From assembly GCA_017999915.1 (NCBI GenBank), contig JAGNKX010000015.1, positions 110,376 to 146,239 on the forward strand: a stretch of 35,864 nt of DNA. Reading direction: 5' to 3'. Position 1 is the stretch's first letter. Each line of letters opens with the position of its first letter. Below the pieces are notes generated by a model. The model had not been told where the DNA came from. It saw only the letters and a program-made list of their open reading frames with translations, and searched no databases. The stretch is from Spirochaetota bacterium (GTDB lineage: Bacteria; Spirochaetota; UBA4802; UBA5550). Made by a program: the position numbers and the translations under genes. Of the stretch, positions 24,127 to 32,861 are shown piece after piece.

Positions 24127-24588
24127 CTATCTCTGTGACGCGATATTCTTCAGGTAGTTCTTCATGTTCTTCTTGGTTATGTCAAAATAGAACACGTTGT
24201 ATTTCCGGTGGTCGATATCCTTCATGTTGAGCTGCCCGTTGTTGTTGATAAGATTGATAATTTCTGCCTTGGTGTTCCGGTCGCAGGGGATATTGCTTCC
24301 GGCCAGGTTTTGCTCTATCGAAATGCGCGCCCTTTTCCTGGCCTTGTTCTGCACCGAGTCCATGTCGGTCGCTCCCGCCTCTTTCGGGGAGACGATGACG
24401 ACCCGGAACAGGTCGCTCGTTATGAAACCCTCGGCGAGGTATTTCTTCTCGATATCAACTCTGTCCAGGGATATGTCATTGTCCGGCGCGGGGCCGTTCT
24501 TTTTCGTCGTACCCTTTGAGCAGGACAGGGTTGTCGCCGCCATGGCAGCGACGAGTAGGATACCGCATGCAGACAATGCTTTTTTCAT
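24127..24588 (-). CDS. Lipoprotein, related to the next gene
   Basis: The 153-residue product has a lipoprotein signal: KKALSACGILLVAAMAATTLSC with the lipidated Cys at about 23. The mature part contains LAEGFITSDLFRVVIVSPKEAGATDMDSVQNKARKRARISIEQNL, a pattern seen in a family of small outer-membrane lipoproteins (LPP20-like), though I cannot assign it firmly. The gene upstream has the same order (GFIT, a strand, an acidic loop, a basic helix), so the two are probably ancient duplicates. They overlap by ATGA, and this gene ends the operon with the TPR proteins. Confidence 0.7.
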   Translation of the reverse strand: MKKALSACGILLVAAMAATTLSCSKGTTKKNGPAPDNDISLDRVDIEKKYLAEGFITSDLFRVVIVSPKEAGATDMDSVQNKARKRARISIEQNLAGSNIPCDRNTKAEIINLINNNGQLNMKDIDHRKYNVFYFDITKKNMKNYLKNIASQR

Positions 24589-25109
24589 GATTTTGCTCCT
24601 GGCGTTGTAATGGCTGCTTCCTGTTTTTCGTCAGACGGGGTGGCAATGACCTCGCCCAGCTTTTTCCTGAAGCCGAGCCTGAAAATGCGATAGCCGATTA
24701 TCATCGATCCCTTTTCATTGTAGTATACAAACGAGATGTTCCCGCCGATGACAAACCCTTTCAATTTCTTCGCGAGGCCGCTTTTGTATTCGGACGGATA
24801 AGCGCTGTTCTTGTTCTTATCCTTGACGCTGGTTTTAGTCTGGCTGTCAACGCAATAATTGACCAGGTTCTGGACCGCCAGGTCCTTCACGTTGACGTTC
24901 TTCGCCTTGAGATAGGCGCTTTCGCGTCTGGCCACGAGGCCCTTGGAGCCCTCTTCCGGCTCTATCTCAAGTATTGCCTGGTAGCAGTTGTCTGTTATGA
25001 ATCCATTGGTCTTTATTTCATGGGATTCCTTCACCGAGAGGCCGCAGGAGAGGCCTGCCAGGGCGGTGATCGCCATGAAAAGAATAATGCCGTATCTGAG
25101 TCTATGCAT
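24585..25109 (-). CDS. Lipoprotein, paralogue of the downstream gene
   Basis: The 174-residue product has a signal peptide with a lipobox (FMAITALAGLSC, Cys at about 22). Its mature region has HEIKTNGFITDNCYQAILEIEPEEGSKGLVARRESAYLKAKNVNVKDLAVQNLV, parallel to the neighbouring lipoprotein. A longer C-terminal part adds a strand-rich section (FVIGGNISFVYYNEKGSMIIGYRIF) and a polar tail. It lies 17 bp after the large TPR gene and overlaps the following gene by four bases, so it is transcribed with both. Its function is not known; a role in an envelope complex with the TPR proteins is an inference from the operon. Confidence 0.7.
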   Translation of the reverse strand: MHRLRYGIILFMAITALAGLSCGLSVKESHEIKTNGFITDNCYQAILEIEPEEGSKGLVARRESAYLKAKNVNVKDLAVQNLVNYCVDSQTKTSVKDKNKNSAYPSEYKSGLAKKLKGFVIGGNISFVYYNEKGSMIIGYRIFRLGFRKKLGEVIATPSDEKQEAAITTPGAKS

Positions 25110-25126
25110 CGTGTTCCACCGTGCGT

Positions 25127-27493
25127 TCAGTTGTTTTTGAGGGCATCGATGATCCTCCGGATCTCCGGGGCCCGTGGATGCCCCAGTTTGACAGAAAGCA
25201 GTTTTTCAAAATGCTGTAAAGCCTTTTCTTTGTTTTTTATCTTGCGGTAATAGATAATGCCCAGCTCTTCATGGGCGTCGTAGAGGGACCCGTCGAGGGC
25301 CAGGGCCTTTTCGAAGGAATGGGCCGCTTCGGCGTGGCTGCCGGCGTCGCGGTAGGCGAGGCCGAGAAAGAAATGGGTCTTCGCGTCCAGCGGCTTGAGC
25401 TGCAGCGCCTTCTTGTATTCGTCGATGGCCTGACCGTACAGCTTCGACTCCCGGTAGGCGTTGGCCAGATTGTGGTGAGCCGTGAAAGAATCGGGGTTCT
25501 GCTCGACGGCTTTCTTGTTTAGCTCGATGGCCTTGTCATATTGCTTGTTCTTGGAATAGATCTTCCCGAGGTTGATATAGGCCTTGGGATCCTTGGGATT
25601 GGCCTCTATGGCCTTGTTGTAGCATTCCAGAGCCTTTGCCTCGTTCTTCATGGCGTCGTACGATTTTCCCATTTCATAATACGATGCGAAATCGTTTTTC
25701 TTTATATGGGAGGACTTCTCGTACATATCGATCGATTTGGCGTAATCTCCCTTGATGGAATAGACAAGTCCGAGGTTGAAGTAGGACTGGTAGTTGTCCG
25801 GATCGAGCTCGATGGTCCGCTCATAGTATCGTATGGCGCTGGAATAGTCTTTCATCTCATGATAGGCCTCTCCCACCTTGAAGTTCGTGTCGGGGTTGTT
25901 GGGCCTGCGGTCCAGGTCCTTTTTGAAGTATTCCAGCGCCGTCTTGTAATCCTTGCTCTCGAAGTAGACGTCGCCGAGGTTGAAATAGGCCCTGTCGAGG
26001 GTGGGGTCCTGTTCCAGGGCCGTTTTAAAATCGATGATGGCGCCGGCCCTGTTCTTCAGCTGGAGGCGGGACAGTCCCCGTGAATAAAAGGCCTTGGCGA
26101 ACACGGGCTTGGCCGCGATGGCCCTGTCAAAGGCGTTGGAGGCCAGCTGGTATTTTTTCTGGATGTAGTACACCAGTCCCAAGTGATAATGAGCGTCTGC
26201 ATGCTTCGGGTTGGCCGCCACGGCCTTTTCGAAGGCATCGGCCGCCCTGGCGTACTTTTTCTGGCTGTAATAGATCCTGCCGAGCCAGTACCAGGAATGA
26301 TCGTCCCTGTCGTCCGCTTCCACGGCCTTCAGGTAGGCCTCGACGGCGCCGTCGTATTCCTTTTCCTTGCGGCGCTGGTCGCCGATGGCCCGCCAGTTGG
26401 TCTCGGATTTTTTCGGCTTTTCCGCTTCTGGCTCTTTCCTGGATACCTCGCTGGATGATTCTTTTTCAATGATCTCTACTTTTTTCCTGGCTGCCTGTTT
26501 CTCGGACACGGCCTCCTCCCTGGGCGCGGTCTTGCGGGAGGGCGTCTTTTCCCTGTCGAGCTTCTTCAGGGCATTCTCGTATTTCTTTCTCAGGTTCTGA
26601 TCCTTGCTGTTGTATTCCAGGGCGTTCTTAAAGTAGCTGGCGGCTTTTTGCCAGTCCGCCTTGACGGCGTGGATGTCGCCGAGGCGCTCGGCCGCCAGGG
26701 CGTCGGCGGGATCGGCCGCCAGGGCCTTTTCAAAAGAAGCGACGGCCTCATCGGTCCTGCCGAGCTTCAGCAGGGCTTCGGCCTCGCCCCGGTGGTATTT
26801 TGATTTTTTCGGGTTCTTCTGGACGGCCTTCCGGTAATTTGCGAGGGCTTCGTCATATTTTTTTATTTCGAAGGAGAGGTTCCCCAGGTTGTAGTATCCC
26901 TCGGCGTCGTCGGGGTTCGCCTTTATGCCGTCTTTGAGAATTTTCAGGGCGCCGTTGATATCGCCCTTGCGCTGGCGTTGCCGCGCCATGTTCCGGTAGC
27001 TCTCCTGGTCCTTGGGCGCGACCTTCCTCGCCTTTTTATACTCTTCAAGGGCCTTTTTTATCTTATCCTGGTTGTCGTATACGTTTCCAAGACGGTTGTA
27101 GGCCGAAGGATAGGCGGGGCGGTTCCGTTTCGCCAGTTCGAATACTTCAATGGCGCGGTCGTAATCATGCTTGAGGGCGTAGGCGTGGCCGAGCTCGTTC
27201 AGGGCGTCGTAATTGGCCGGGTCGACTTTCAGGGCCTTCTTATAGTAATCGATGGCCTTGTCGAGATCGCCAATGGACTTGTAAAGGGTCCCGATCTGAA
27301 TCATGGAGTTCACGTCAGTGGGATTGGCTTCCAGGACCCTGGCATAGGCCTCGATCTGCTTGAGGCGCTTGTCCTCGATATCGCCGGCCTTTTTCCGCGG
27401 GATCAGGGTCACCAGGAGGATCCCTGTAATGAGGAGCAGGATCAGGATGGCCCCACCGATAACGTACTTTCTCTTGTCATTGTAATAGTGCAT
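25127..27493 (-). CDS. Large membrane-anchored TPR protein
   Basis: The 788-residue protein has a short cytoplasmic N-terminus, one membrane helix (about 11-31) and long arrays of tetratricopeptide repeats on the other side. Two TPR blocks (about 45-310 and 370-785) are joined by a charged linker of low complexity (about 312-365, rich in Lys, Glu and Ser). Typical repeats read like YYNLGNLSFEIKKYDEALANYRKAV, with A8, A20 and P32 positions. I count at least fifteen repeats. TPR arrays bind partner proteins; likely partners are the three other proteins of the operon. The start follows the first TPR gene by 9 bp. Confidence 0.88.
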   Translation of the reverse strand: MHYYNDKRKYVIGGAILILLLITGILLVTLIPRKKAGDIEDKRLKQIEAYARVLEANPTDVNSMIQIGTLYKSIGDLDKAIDYYKKALKVDPANYDALNELGHAYALKHDYDRAIEVFELAKRNRPAYPSAYNRLGNVYDNQDKIKKALEEYKKARKVAPKDQESYRNMARQRQRKGDINGALKILKDGIKANPDDAEGYYNLGNLSFEIKKYDEALANYRKAVQKNPKKSKYHRGEAEALLKLGRTDEAVASFEKALAADPADALAAERLGDIHAVKADWQKAASYFKNALEYNSKDQNLRKKYENALKKLDREKTPSRKTAPREEAVSEKQAARKKVEIIEKESSSEVSRKEPEAEKPKKSETNWRAIGDQRRKEKEYDGAVEAYLKAVEADDRDDHSWYWLGRIYYSQKKYARAADAFEKAVAANPKHADAHYHLGLVYYIQKKYQLASNAFDRAIAAKPVFAKAFYSRGLSRLQLKNRAGAIIDFKTALEQDPTLDRAYFNLGDVYFESKDYKTALEYFKKDLDRRPNNPDTNFKVGEAYHEMKDYSSAIRYYERTIELDPDNYQSYFNLGLVYSIKGDYAKSIDMYEKSSHIKKNDFASYYEMGKSYDAMKNEAKALECYNKAIEANPKDPKAYINLGKIYSKNKQYDKAIELNKKAVEQNPDSFTAHHNLANAYRESKLYGQAIDEYKKALQLKPLDAKTHFFLGLAYRDAGSHAEAAHSFEKALALDGSLYDAHEELGIIYYRKIKNKEKALQHFEKLLSVKLGHPRAPEIRRIIDALKNN

Positions 27494-27502
27494 AGTGTCC
27501 TC

Positions 27503-28216
27503 TCACAGGTCGTCATCCATGTAAATGTCTTCAAGCTTGCGCTTCGTTTTTTTCGATTCGTGGCCGGCTTCCTTGTCCGTGGTCTTGTGGACCGTCCTGT
27601 CAATGGTCATGCCGCCCAGCATGAGGGCTTCCTCGATGGTCATCTCGCTCCCGGGAGGCGGCAACGTGAAATTTGGATCTTTTAAAAGCTCGATGGCCCT
27701 CTTGATCCGGTCGTACTGCGGGTCGTCCGGCGCGACCTTGATATACGTTTCCCAGTTGGTAATGGTGTTGTTCTTGTCGCGCAGGATCATCAGATGCGAG
27801 AGGCCGATATGATAGTAGGCGTAGGTGAGCTGCGGGTCGGTCTCGATGGCCTTCTTGAAATTCTCGACAGCCAGCTTCCCGTCCTTCTTGTAGTAGTATA
27901 TCTGGCCGATCCGGAAATAGTTTTCCGCAACCTTCGGATTTATCTCCACGCATTTCTGGTACAGCTCCAGGGCGCCGTCGTAGCGCTTCTTGATGAGGAA
28001 GATGTCGCCCAGGTAGGCGCAGGCCTGGGCATTGTCCGGGTTCCTCTCGATGATCTGCTGGAGGTACGACTCGGCCATGTCGAATTTTTTCTGGAAGAAA
28101 TAGCCCGCCGCTTTGCGGAGCAGCTCTTCCTCGTTCTCCTCCTGGGAGAAGGCGGGGAAGGGGAGCGCCGCGAGACAGGCCACAAGGATATGGAAGATCA
28201 CGCTGTTAGTTTTCAT
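27503..28216 (-). CDS. Periplasmic TPR protein
   Basis: The 237-residue product begins with a signal peptide (MKTNSVIFHILVACLAALPFPAFSQ) and then carries about four TPR units (for example YLQQIIERNPDNAQACAYLGDIFLIKKRYDGALELYQKCV). The C-terminal tail is charged (about the last 50 residues; KKTKRKLEDIYMDDDL). I chose the ATG at 28216 because it gives the signal peptide and has GGGGAGG 11 nt upstream; an ATG at 28255 would add 13 Cys-rich residues. It is the first gene of a four-gene operon (periplasmic TPR, anchored TPR, two lipoproteins). Confidence 0.85.
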   Translation of the reverse strand: MKTNSVIFHILVACLAALPFPAFSQEENEEELLRKAAGYFFQKKFDMAESYLQQIIERNPDNAQACAYLGDIFLIKKRYDGALELYQKCVEINPKVAENYFRIGQIYYYKKDGKLAVENFKKAIETDPQLTYAYYHIGLSHLMILRDKNNTITNWETYIKVAPDDPQYDRIKRAIELLKDPNFTLPPPGSEMTIEEALMLGGMTIDRTVHKTTDKEAGHESKKTKRKLEDIYMDDDL

Positions 28217-28425
28217 GGTGTTGCAAACCTCCCCGCACGGGCCACAGCTGCACACAGGAAGAATCAGCCGCGGGACCCGTATCCGTTTCCATGGGTGAGA
28301 CCATTAGTTAGACATTTTCCCGGTGAAACCGGTACAATTTTTTTGTTATCTTCGGGTTATTTCTCCGTTGATTGTTGCCCGTTTATGCCTTTAAGCAGCG
28401 TGCCATATCAGCGTCCGGGGCGCCT

Positions 28426-28884
28426 CTACTTTTTTCCGTTCCCTTCTATAATGATCAATTCCATGGCCGATTCCCTGATCATTTCTTCCGCCAAGGGGTC
28501 CTTGTAGGGAGATTTGCAGATGATTTTTCTTATGCCTGCGTTGATCAGCATCTTGGTGCATATCGAGCAGGGTTGGTGCGTTATATAGATGGAGGCGCCT
28601 TTAATGGACACGCCGTGGTAGGCCGCCTGGATGATCGCGTTCTGCTCCGCGTGGAGCCCGCGGCACAGCTCGTGACGCTCCCCCGAAGGCACGTTGAACT
28701 TTGTCCTGAGACAGGTCTCCTCGGTGCAGTGGGAGATGTCCGTGGGGGCGCCGTTGTATCCCGTGGAGAGTATGCGTTTCTCCTTGACGATGATGGCGCC
28801 GACGCTGCGCCTGATGCAGGTGGAGCGCGTCGACACGTCCTCCGCCAGCTTCATGAAGTATTCGTCCCAGTCCGGCCTGGTCAT
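28426..28884 (-). CDS. dCMP deaminase (ComEB-like)
   Basis: The 152-residue enzyme belongs to the deoxycytidylate deaminase family. The zinc site is HAEQN (H78, E80 as the proton shuttle) and PCSICTK (C106, C109). [22 protein letters not shown] contributes to the nucleotide pocket. It converts dCMP to dUMP for thymidylate synthesis. The length is typical. It overlaps the upstream gene by four bases (ATGA), so the two are translated together. Homologues are labelled ComEB because the gene sits in a competence operon in Bacillus; no such neighbours are here. Confidence 0.95.
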   Translation of the reverse strand: MTRPDWDEYFMKLAEDVSTRSTCIRRSVGAIIVKEKRILSTGYNGAPTDISHCTEETCLRTKFNVPSGERHELCRGLHAEQNAIIQAAYHGVSIKGASIYITHQPCSICTKMLINAGIRKIICKSPYKDPLAEEMIRESAMELIIIEGNGKK

Positions 28885-29504
28885 CGCGGATCAACCTCGA
28901 AATTGAATTGTAGCGCCGTCGATACCGGCTGGTCGGCGTGTATCCTGACCTCGGCGGTAAGGGGGATGTAGGGGCGCGCGCCGCCGAACAGCGACCTTCG
29001 AGGCGACACCACGTATTCGGGATGACCGTCGGTGTACACCTTCATCTCCGCGTAGTCAATGGTCGTTTTCTGAAGGTCCAGCTCGCCGGGTTTGAGGCGC
29101 AGGACCGACGTGCCTTTCCCAACCGGCAGTTTCACGAGAACCGTTGAGCCGTGGGAGATGATCAGGTCGGCGATGCCGTTGTTGAAGTATGTCGTCGTTT
29201 CCTTGCCGGCTGCGCCCTTCGTGGTCAGAGAGAAGATGTAATTGTTCGTGGATTTTTCCTTCATGAGCGAAAACCTGAACTGAAGGTCCCGGTAATTGAA
29301 GGTCGTTGACCGGTATTCGTTGCGGTTGTCGGACTCATTTTGGGCGAAGAACGCGTAAAGGGCCGCGATCATGACTATATTCACGATAAATATTATGGTG
29401 GATAATTTTTTCCTTTTAGCGGTTCTTTGAAGGCTTTCTTCGGACCGGTATCGCCTTATGGTCTGTTCCGCCCACGTTTCATGTTGTGGCTGCTGCTCGC
29501 TCAT
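28881..29504 (-). CDS. Membrane protein of unknown function
   Basis: I do not recognise this 207-residue protein. It has a polar cytoplasmic N-terminus (about 1-32), one membrane helix (about 34-54, [19 protein letters not shown]) and an extracytoplasmic domain rich in beta strands ([46 protein letters not shown]). This layout resembles single-pass beta-sandwich proteins. It starts the two-gene transcript with the dCMP deaminase and overlaps it by ATGA. Upstream lie a run of nine T on the plus strand and the palindrome at 29590-29605. Confidence 0.75.
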   Translation of the reverse strand: MSEQQPQHETWAEQTIRRYRSEESLQRTAKRKKLSTIIFIVNIVMIAALYAFFAQNESDNRNEYRSTTFNYRDLQFRFSLMKEKSTNNYIFSLTTKGAAGKETTTYFNNGIADLIISHGSTVLVKLPVGKGTSVLRLKPGELDLQKTTIDYAEMKVYTDGHPEYVVSPRRSLFGGARPYIPLTAEVRIHADQPVSTALQFNFEVDPR

Positions 29505-29589
29505 GGGTCTCGCCGTTGATTTCGTATTGAAAAAAAAACGTATGACTTATCAGTGCATACGCTTTGCGTCAATGTCAACAATTTTTAAT

Positions 29590-29605
29590 ACCCGGCATGC
29601 CGGGT
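29590..29605. repeat. Perfect 16-bp palindrome
   Basis: ACCCGGCATGCCGGGT is self-complementary. It sits 7 bp beyond the stop of the 47-codon gene and 85 bp before the membrane-protein gene, both on the minus strand. No T run follows on the minus strand, so it is a weak terminator candidate, or an operator. Confidence 0.6.
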
Positions 29606-29611
29606 TGGGAT

Positions 29612-29755
29612 CTAAAGGGACTTTTCCAGGTCCTCGATCCCTTTCAGGATTATCTTGTATTCCTTTGAATCGATATGAAAGGTGCTCAGGTATCTCTTGA
29701 AATAATCGAGCTGTTCACGTTTCCATTTATTTGTATCATGGCCATTGGTAATCAT
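29612..29755 (-). CDS. 47-residue protein of unknown function
   Basis: An ATG at 29755 is preceded by GGGAGG with a 9-nt gap and opens 47 codons ending in TAG at 29612. The sequence begins MITNGHDTNKWKREQLDYF and continues with KRYLSTFHIDSKEYKIILKGIEDLEKSL, mostly charged helix. The composition and the ribosome site make it a likely real gene, too short for ordinary size cut-offs. I do not recognise the family. It lies downstream of the TetR gene (29876) on the same strand, 120 bp away, and may be co-transcribed with it. Confidence 0.6.
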   Translation of the reverse strand: MITNGHDTNKWKREQLDYFKRYLSTFHIDSKEYKIILKGIEDLEKSL

Positions 29756-29875
29756 AACATGGGTCCTCCCGGGTAATTGTTATATATTTTACTATCGGTA
29801 TTATGGGGCATATACTTTAACGGAATTTATCGCCGTTCAATCGTTGCCGGTCATGTTAACGCTCCTGCGGTCCTG

Positions 29876-30526
29876 TCATTCGGCCGGTTCAAGGGTCACC
29901 AGGAATTTCTTGGCCGCGGTGCCGTTTTCCTTCCTGATGCCGCTTGTGACCAGATCGAAGAGGCTGTCCACGCTTTCCACCGGCTTGGACCTGTCGTCGG
30001 GGCACCCGTTCATGAGCCAGCGCACGACGACGAACTCGACGGTGCCGAGTATGACCGAGCGCACGAAATGAGGGTCGATGTCCTTCTTGAACTCGCCGGA
30101 ATCGATCCCCTCCTGTATGATATCGAGGATGATCCGGTAGTATTCCCGGAGGTATGTATAGGTGTCCGTTTCCATGAACTTCCTGTTGGTCTTCAGTATC
30201 ATCAGCGATATGGCGGCAAAATCGGCATTCTCCTGATAGTACGACATCAGGTGATAGATGAGCCCCCTGAGCTTGTTGGCCGCGCCCTTGATATAGACGA
30301 GGTGGTCATCCAGGATATTCTTGCTGTTCTCAATGTTCTCCCAGGGGATCGAGAAGAGAAGTTCCTCCTTGGAGGCGAAGTACTCATAGATCGTCGCGTC
30401 GGACACGCCGGCCTGTTTGGCCACATCGGAGATGGTTGAGCTCACGAAATCCTTTTTTGAGAAGACCTCTTCCGCCGCCTTGATGATCTGCTCCCGCCGG
30501 GTTTCCTTTTTTGTCTTCAGCTTCAT
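29876..30526 (-). CDS. TetR/AcrR-family transcriptional regulator
   Basis: The 216-residue regulator has an N-terminal helix-turn-helix (about 10-56: REQIIKAAEEVFSKKDF, ISDVAKQAGVSDATIYEYFASKEEL), very close to the TetR consensus. The helical ligand domain (about 60-200) resembles regulators of fatty-acid metabolism. It is divergent from an acyl-CoA ligase, with two identical palindromes in between, so it most likely represses that gene and itself, with an acyl-CoA as the effector. The effector is inferred from context only. Confidence 0.92.
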   Translation of the reverse strand: MKLKTKKETRREQIIKAAEEVFSKKDFVSSTISDVAKQAGVSDATIYEYFASKEELLFSIPWENIENSKNILDDHLVYIKGAANKLRGLIYHLMSYYQENADFAAISLMILKTNRKFMETDTYTYLREYYRIILDIIQEGIDSGEFKKDIDPHFVRSVILGTVEFVVVRWLMNGCPDDRSKPVESVDSLFDLVTSGIRKENGTAAKKFLVTLEPAE

Positions 30527-30601
30527 TGTTGCACCCTGTTTTTAGGTAATTGAGAGTCATTTCGACATTTTTCTCGGGGGCCCGTCAAGCCTAATTGTCG
30601 C

Positions 30602-30659
30602 ACCGATAGTTATCGGCAGATCCATGCTCTGACCCCATCTGACACCGATAGTTATCGGT
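30602..30659. promoter_or_regulatory. Twin palindromic operators (TetR sites)
   Basis: ACCGATAGTTATCGG occurs at 30602-30616 and again, as ACCGATAGTTATCGGT, at 30644-30659. Each has 7-bp arms around a GT centre. The two are 42 bp apart, four helical turns, so they face the same side of the DNA. They lie 76-133 bp upstream of the TetR start and about 260 bp upstream of the ligase start. This is a good match to operators of a TetR dimer. Confidence 0.75.
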
Positions 30660-30689
30660 ACCTTATCAGGAAAAATCACATCAGCATAT

Positions 30690-30871
30690 CTTTTTTATCG
30701 AGTGATAAAACAAATATCTCATCAAAATATTAATTATTATACAATATATTCTATAAAATTATATATAAAATATAAAAAATATATAAAAAAAATTATAAAT
30801 TATAAAAATAAAATCAAAATATCATATTATAAATAAAAAATTATGTTGTTATTTATAATTGTATTAAAATA
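30690..30871 (+). other. Very AT-rich promoter region
   Basis: About 180 bp of almost pure A and T lie between the operators and the ligase gene, with many A tracts. I see no gene in it. It contrasts with the surrounding sequence and may give curved, easily melted promoter DNA, or a site bound by a nucleoid protein. I cannot choose a single -10 box because TATAAT-like matches are too frequent. Confidence 0.6.
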
Positions 30872-30919
30872 ATGTCAAAAGAGGATAAAGAAGATCTTGT
30901 AAGGTCAGGAGATGAGACC

Positions 30920-32575
30920 ATGAAAAACATCAGCACGAACATGACGGATTACAACATAACCTACAACGGCTTCAAGTGGGAGGTGCCTGATCACTATAAT
31001 TTTGTCACCGACGATTTTGAAAAATGGGTCGAAGACAGGACAAAGACGGCGCTGATAACCGTATCAGAGGACGGTATGACCGCCTCGCGGCTATCCTTCA
31101 GGGACCTGTCGATACTGGCCAACAAGTTCGCCAACGTGCTGAAAAAAGCCGGACTGAATAAAGGCGACAGGGTATTCCTGATGCTGCCCCGCTCCGAGGA
31201 ATGGTATATCGCCGTCCTGGGCATGATAAAAGCGGGGATCGTGGCCATGCCGACTCCTAACCTGGTGACCGGCCATGACATCGATTACCGCATCAACAAC
31301 GCCGGGGCGGTCATGGCGATAACGGACGCCGAGGGCGCCCGCAAGGTCGACGCCGTTCGGGAGAAGATCCCCGGACTCCGGTATCGGATCATCACCGGCG
31401 CGACAAGGGAGGGGTGGGAGCCCTTCGAGCAGCTGATGCAGGACGCCCCCCGCCACTTTAATCCCGGCGACTTCGGCGGCAAGACGAAGAGCTCTGACCC
31501 CATGCTGATATACTTCACCTCGGGCACAACGGGCAATCCGAAAATGGTGCGTCATACCCAGGCCTATGCCATTTCACATATCGTGACGGCCCGGTACGTG
31601 CAGGACCTCCGCCCGACTGACATCATCTGGGTCCATGCCGACACCGGCTGGGCAAAGACGGCCTACGGGAAGATATTCGGCCAGTGGATCGTGGGCGCAA
31701 CAGTTATGCAGTGGAAGATGGGGGCCAAGTTCGAGCCGCGGTACATTCCGGAGATTATGGAGCGTTATGGTGTCACCGTGTTCTGCGCTCCCCCGACCGT
31801 ATATCGCCTGATGATAGGCCATATCGACCTGTCGAAATTTGACTGGAGCGAACTCCGGCATACTCTTTCCGCCGGCGAGCCGCTGAACCCGGAGGTCATC
31901 AAGGCGTGGAAGGATACGACCGGCCTCGGGATATACGACTATTACGGCCAGACAGAGACGATTCCCCTGGTGGCCAACTTCCGGTGCCTTACCATTCGCG
32001 AGGGAAGCATGGGAAAACCGACCCCGGGGCACATCGTTGAGATCCTCGACGACGACGGCAACCCGGTGCCTGCCAACGAGGAAGGCCACATCGCCGTGAA
32101 GGTGAAGCCCATCAACCCGCCCAGCGTGTTCCAGGGATACTGGAAGGCCGAAGAGAGCACCTCTTTCATCGGGGACTGGTATTTCACCGGCGACCGCGCC
32201 TACCGGGACGAGGACGGATATTTCTGGTTCGTGGGAAGAGCCGACGACCTGATTAAATCGAGCGGCTACCGCATAGGGCCTTTTGAGGTGGAAAGCGCCC
32301 TGCAGGAGCACGAAGCGGTGCTGGAGAACGCGGTCATCGGCGTGCCCGACGACCTGAAGGGCCAGATCGTCAAGGCCTTTGTGGTGTTGAAGGCTGGGTA
32401 CAAGCCGGGAGCGTCCCTGGTAAAAGAGCTCCAGGAGCATGTGAAGCGCGTGACCGCGCCGTACAAGTATCCGCGCGAAATAGAATTTGTCACGGAACTG
32501 CCGAAAACCATCAGCGGAAAGATCCGCCGCGTCGAGCTCAGGAAGATGGAAAAGGAAAAGGGCGCGAAGCGATAA
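30920..32575 (+). CDS. Acyl-CoA synthetase (AMP-forming; medium-chain/benzoate-CoA-ligase-like)
   Basis: From this start the product has 551 residues and shows the full adenylate-forming set: A3 YFTSGTTGNPKM, A4/A5 YDYYGQTETIPL, A7 WYFTGDRAYRDEDGY, A8 GRADDLIKSSGYRIGPFEVE and the catalytic lysine in KTISGKIRR. It joins a carboxylic acid to CoA through an acyl-AMP. Sequence style points to the medium-chain or aryl (ACSM/benzoate) branch; the substrate is not clear. I prefer the ATG at 30920, which has AGGAG 8 nt upstream; an ATG at 30872 adds 16 residues in an AT-rich setting. It stands alone, opposite the TetR gene, and could supply substrate to acyl-CoA dehydrogenases such as that at 11148. 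Confidence 0.93.
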   Translation: MKNISTNMTDYNITYNGFKWEVPDHYNFVTDDFEKWVEDRTKTALITVSEDGMTASRLSFRDLSILANKFANVLKKAGLNKGDRVFLMLPRSEEWYIAVLGMIKAGIVAMPTPNLVTGHDIDYRINNAGAVMAITDAEGARKVDAVREKIPGLRYRIITGATREGWEPFEQLMQDAPRHFNPGDFGGKTKSSDPMLIYFTSGTTGNPKMVRHTQAYAISHIVTARYVQDLRPTDIIWVHADTGWAKTAYGKIFGQWIVGATVMQWKMGAKFEPRYIPEIMERYGVTVFCAPPTVYRLMIGHIDLSKFDWSELRHTLSAGEPLNPEVIKAWKDTTGLGIYDYYGQTETIPLVANFRCLTIREGSMGKPTPGHIVEILDDDGNPVPANEEGHIAVKVKPINPPSVFQGYWKAEESTSFIGDWYFTGDRAYRDEDGYFWFVGRADDLIKSSGYRIGPFEVESALQEHEAVLENAVIGVPDDLKGQIVKAFVVLKAGYKPGASLVKELQEHVKRVTAPYKYPREIEFVTELPKTISGKIRRVELRKMEKEKGAKR

Positions 32576-32861
32576 TCATTACATCGGATAACGGACTCAT
32601 CGGCGCGCCGTTGCCCGCCACAATGGCGGGGATGGAAACATAACGGAGCGCCGGGACTCTTCGATCAGCTCCGGTTCATATCTTGCAGGGACCGGGAGAA
32701 TCCCTTGCGGACATAATTAAAAACATGGCGGGAGAAACGCTTTTTTTCTTGATTTAATGAGGGTTGCTGGATAGCTTCTAAAACGGCCTATGTCCATGAT
32801 GGACGCCGTTGAAGAACTTCATTCGACACACTTTACCCCAGAACAAAGCTGAGGAAAAAAA
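32576..32861 (+). other. Intergenic region with hairpins
   Basis: I see no gene. A hairpin CCCGCCA-caa-TGGCGGG spans 32614-32630 soon after the ligase stop and may end that transcript, though no T run follows. GTCCAT/ATGGAC flank a single base near 32791. The ribosome site GAGG before the next gene's GTG is at about 32851. Confidence 0.5.

Noticed and set aside
25127-28216. Plus-strand frames of up to 235 codons opposite the TPR genes
   Set aside because: TPR codon periodicity keeps the opposite strand open; none has a ribosome site or known motifs.
28319-28343. Hairpin CCGGT-gaa-ACCGG followed by T run on the plus strand
   Set aside because: The stem has only 5 bp and no plus-strand gene ends there; the neighbouring genes are on the minus strand.
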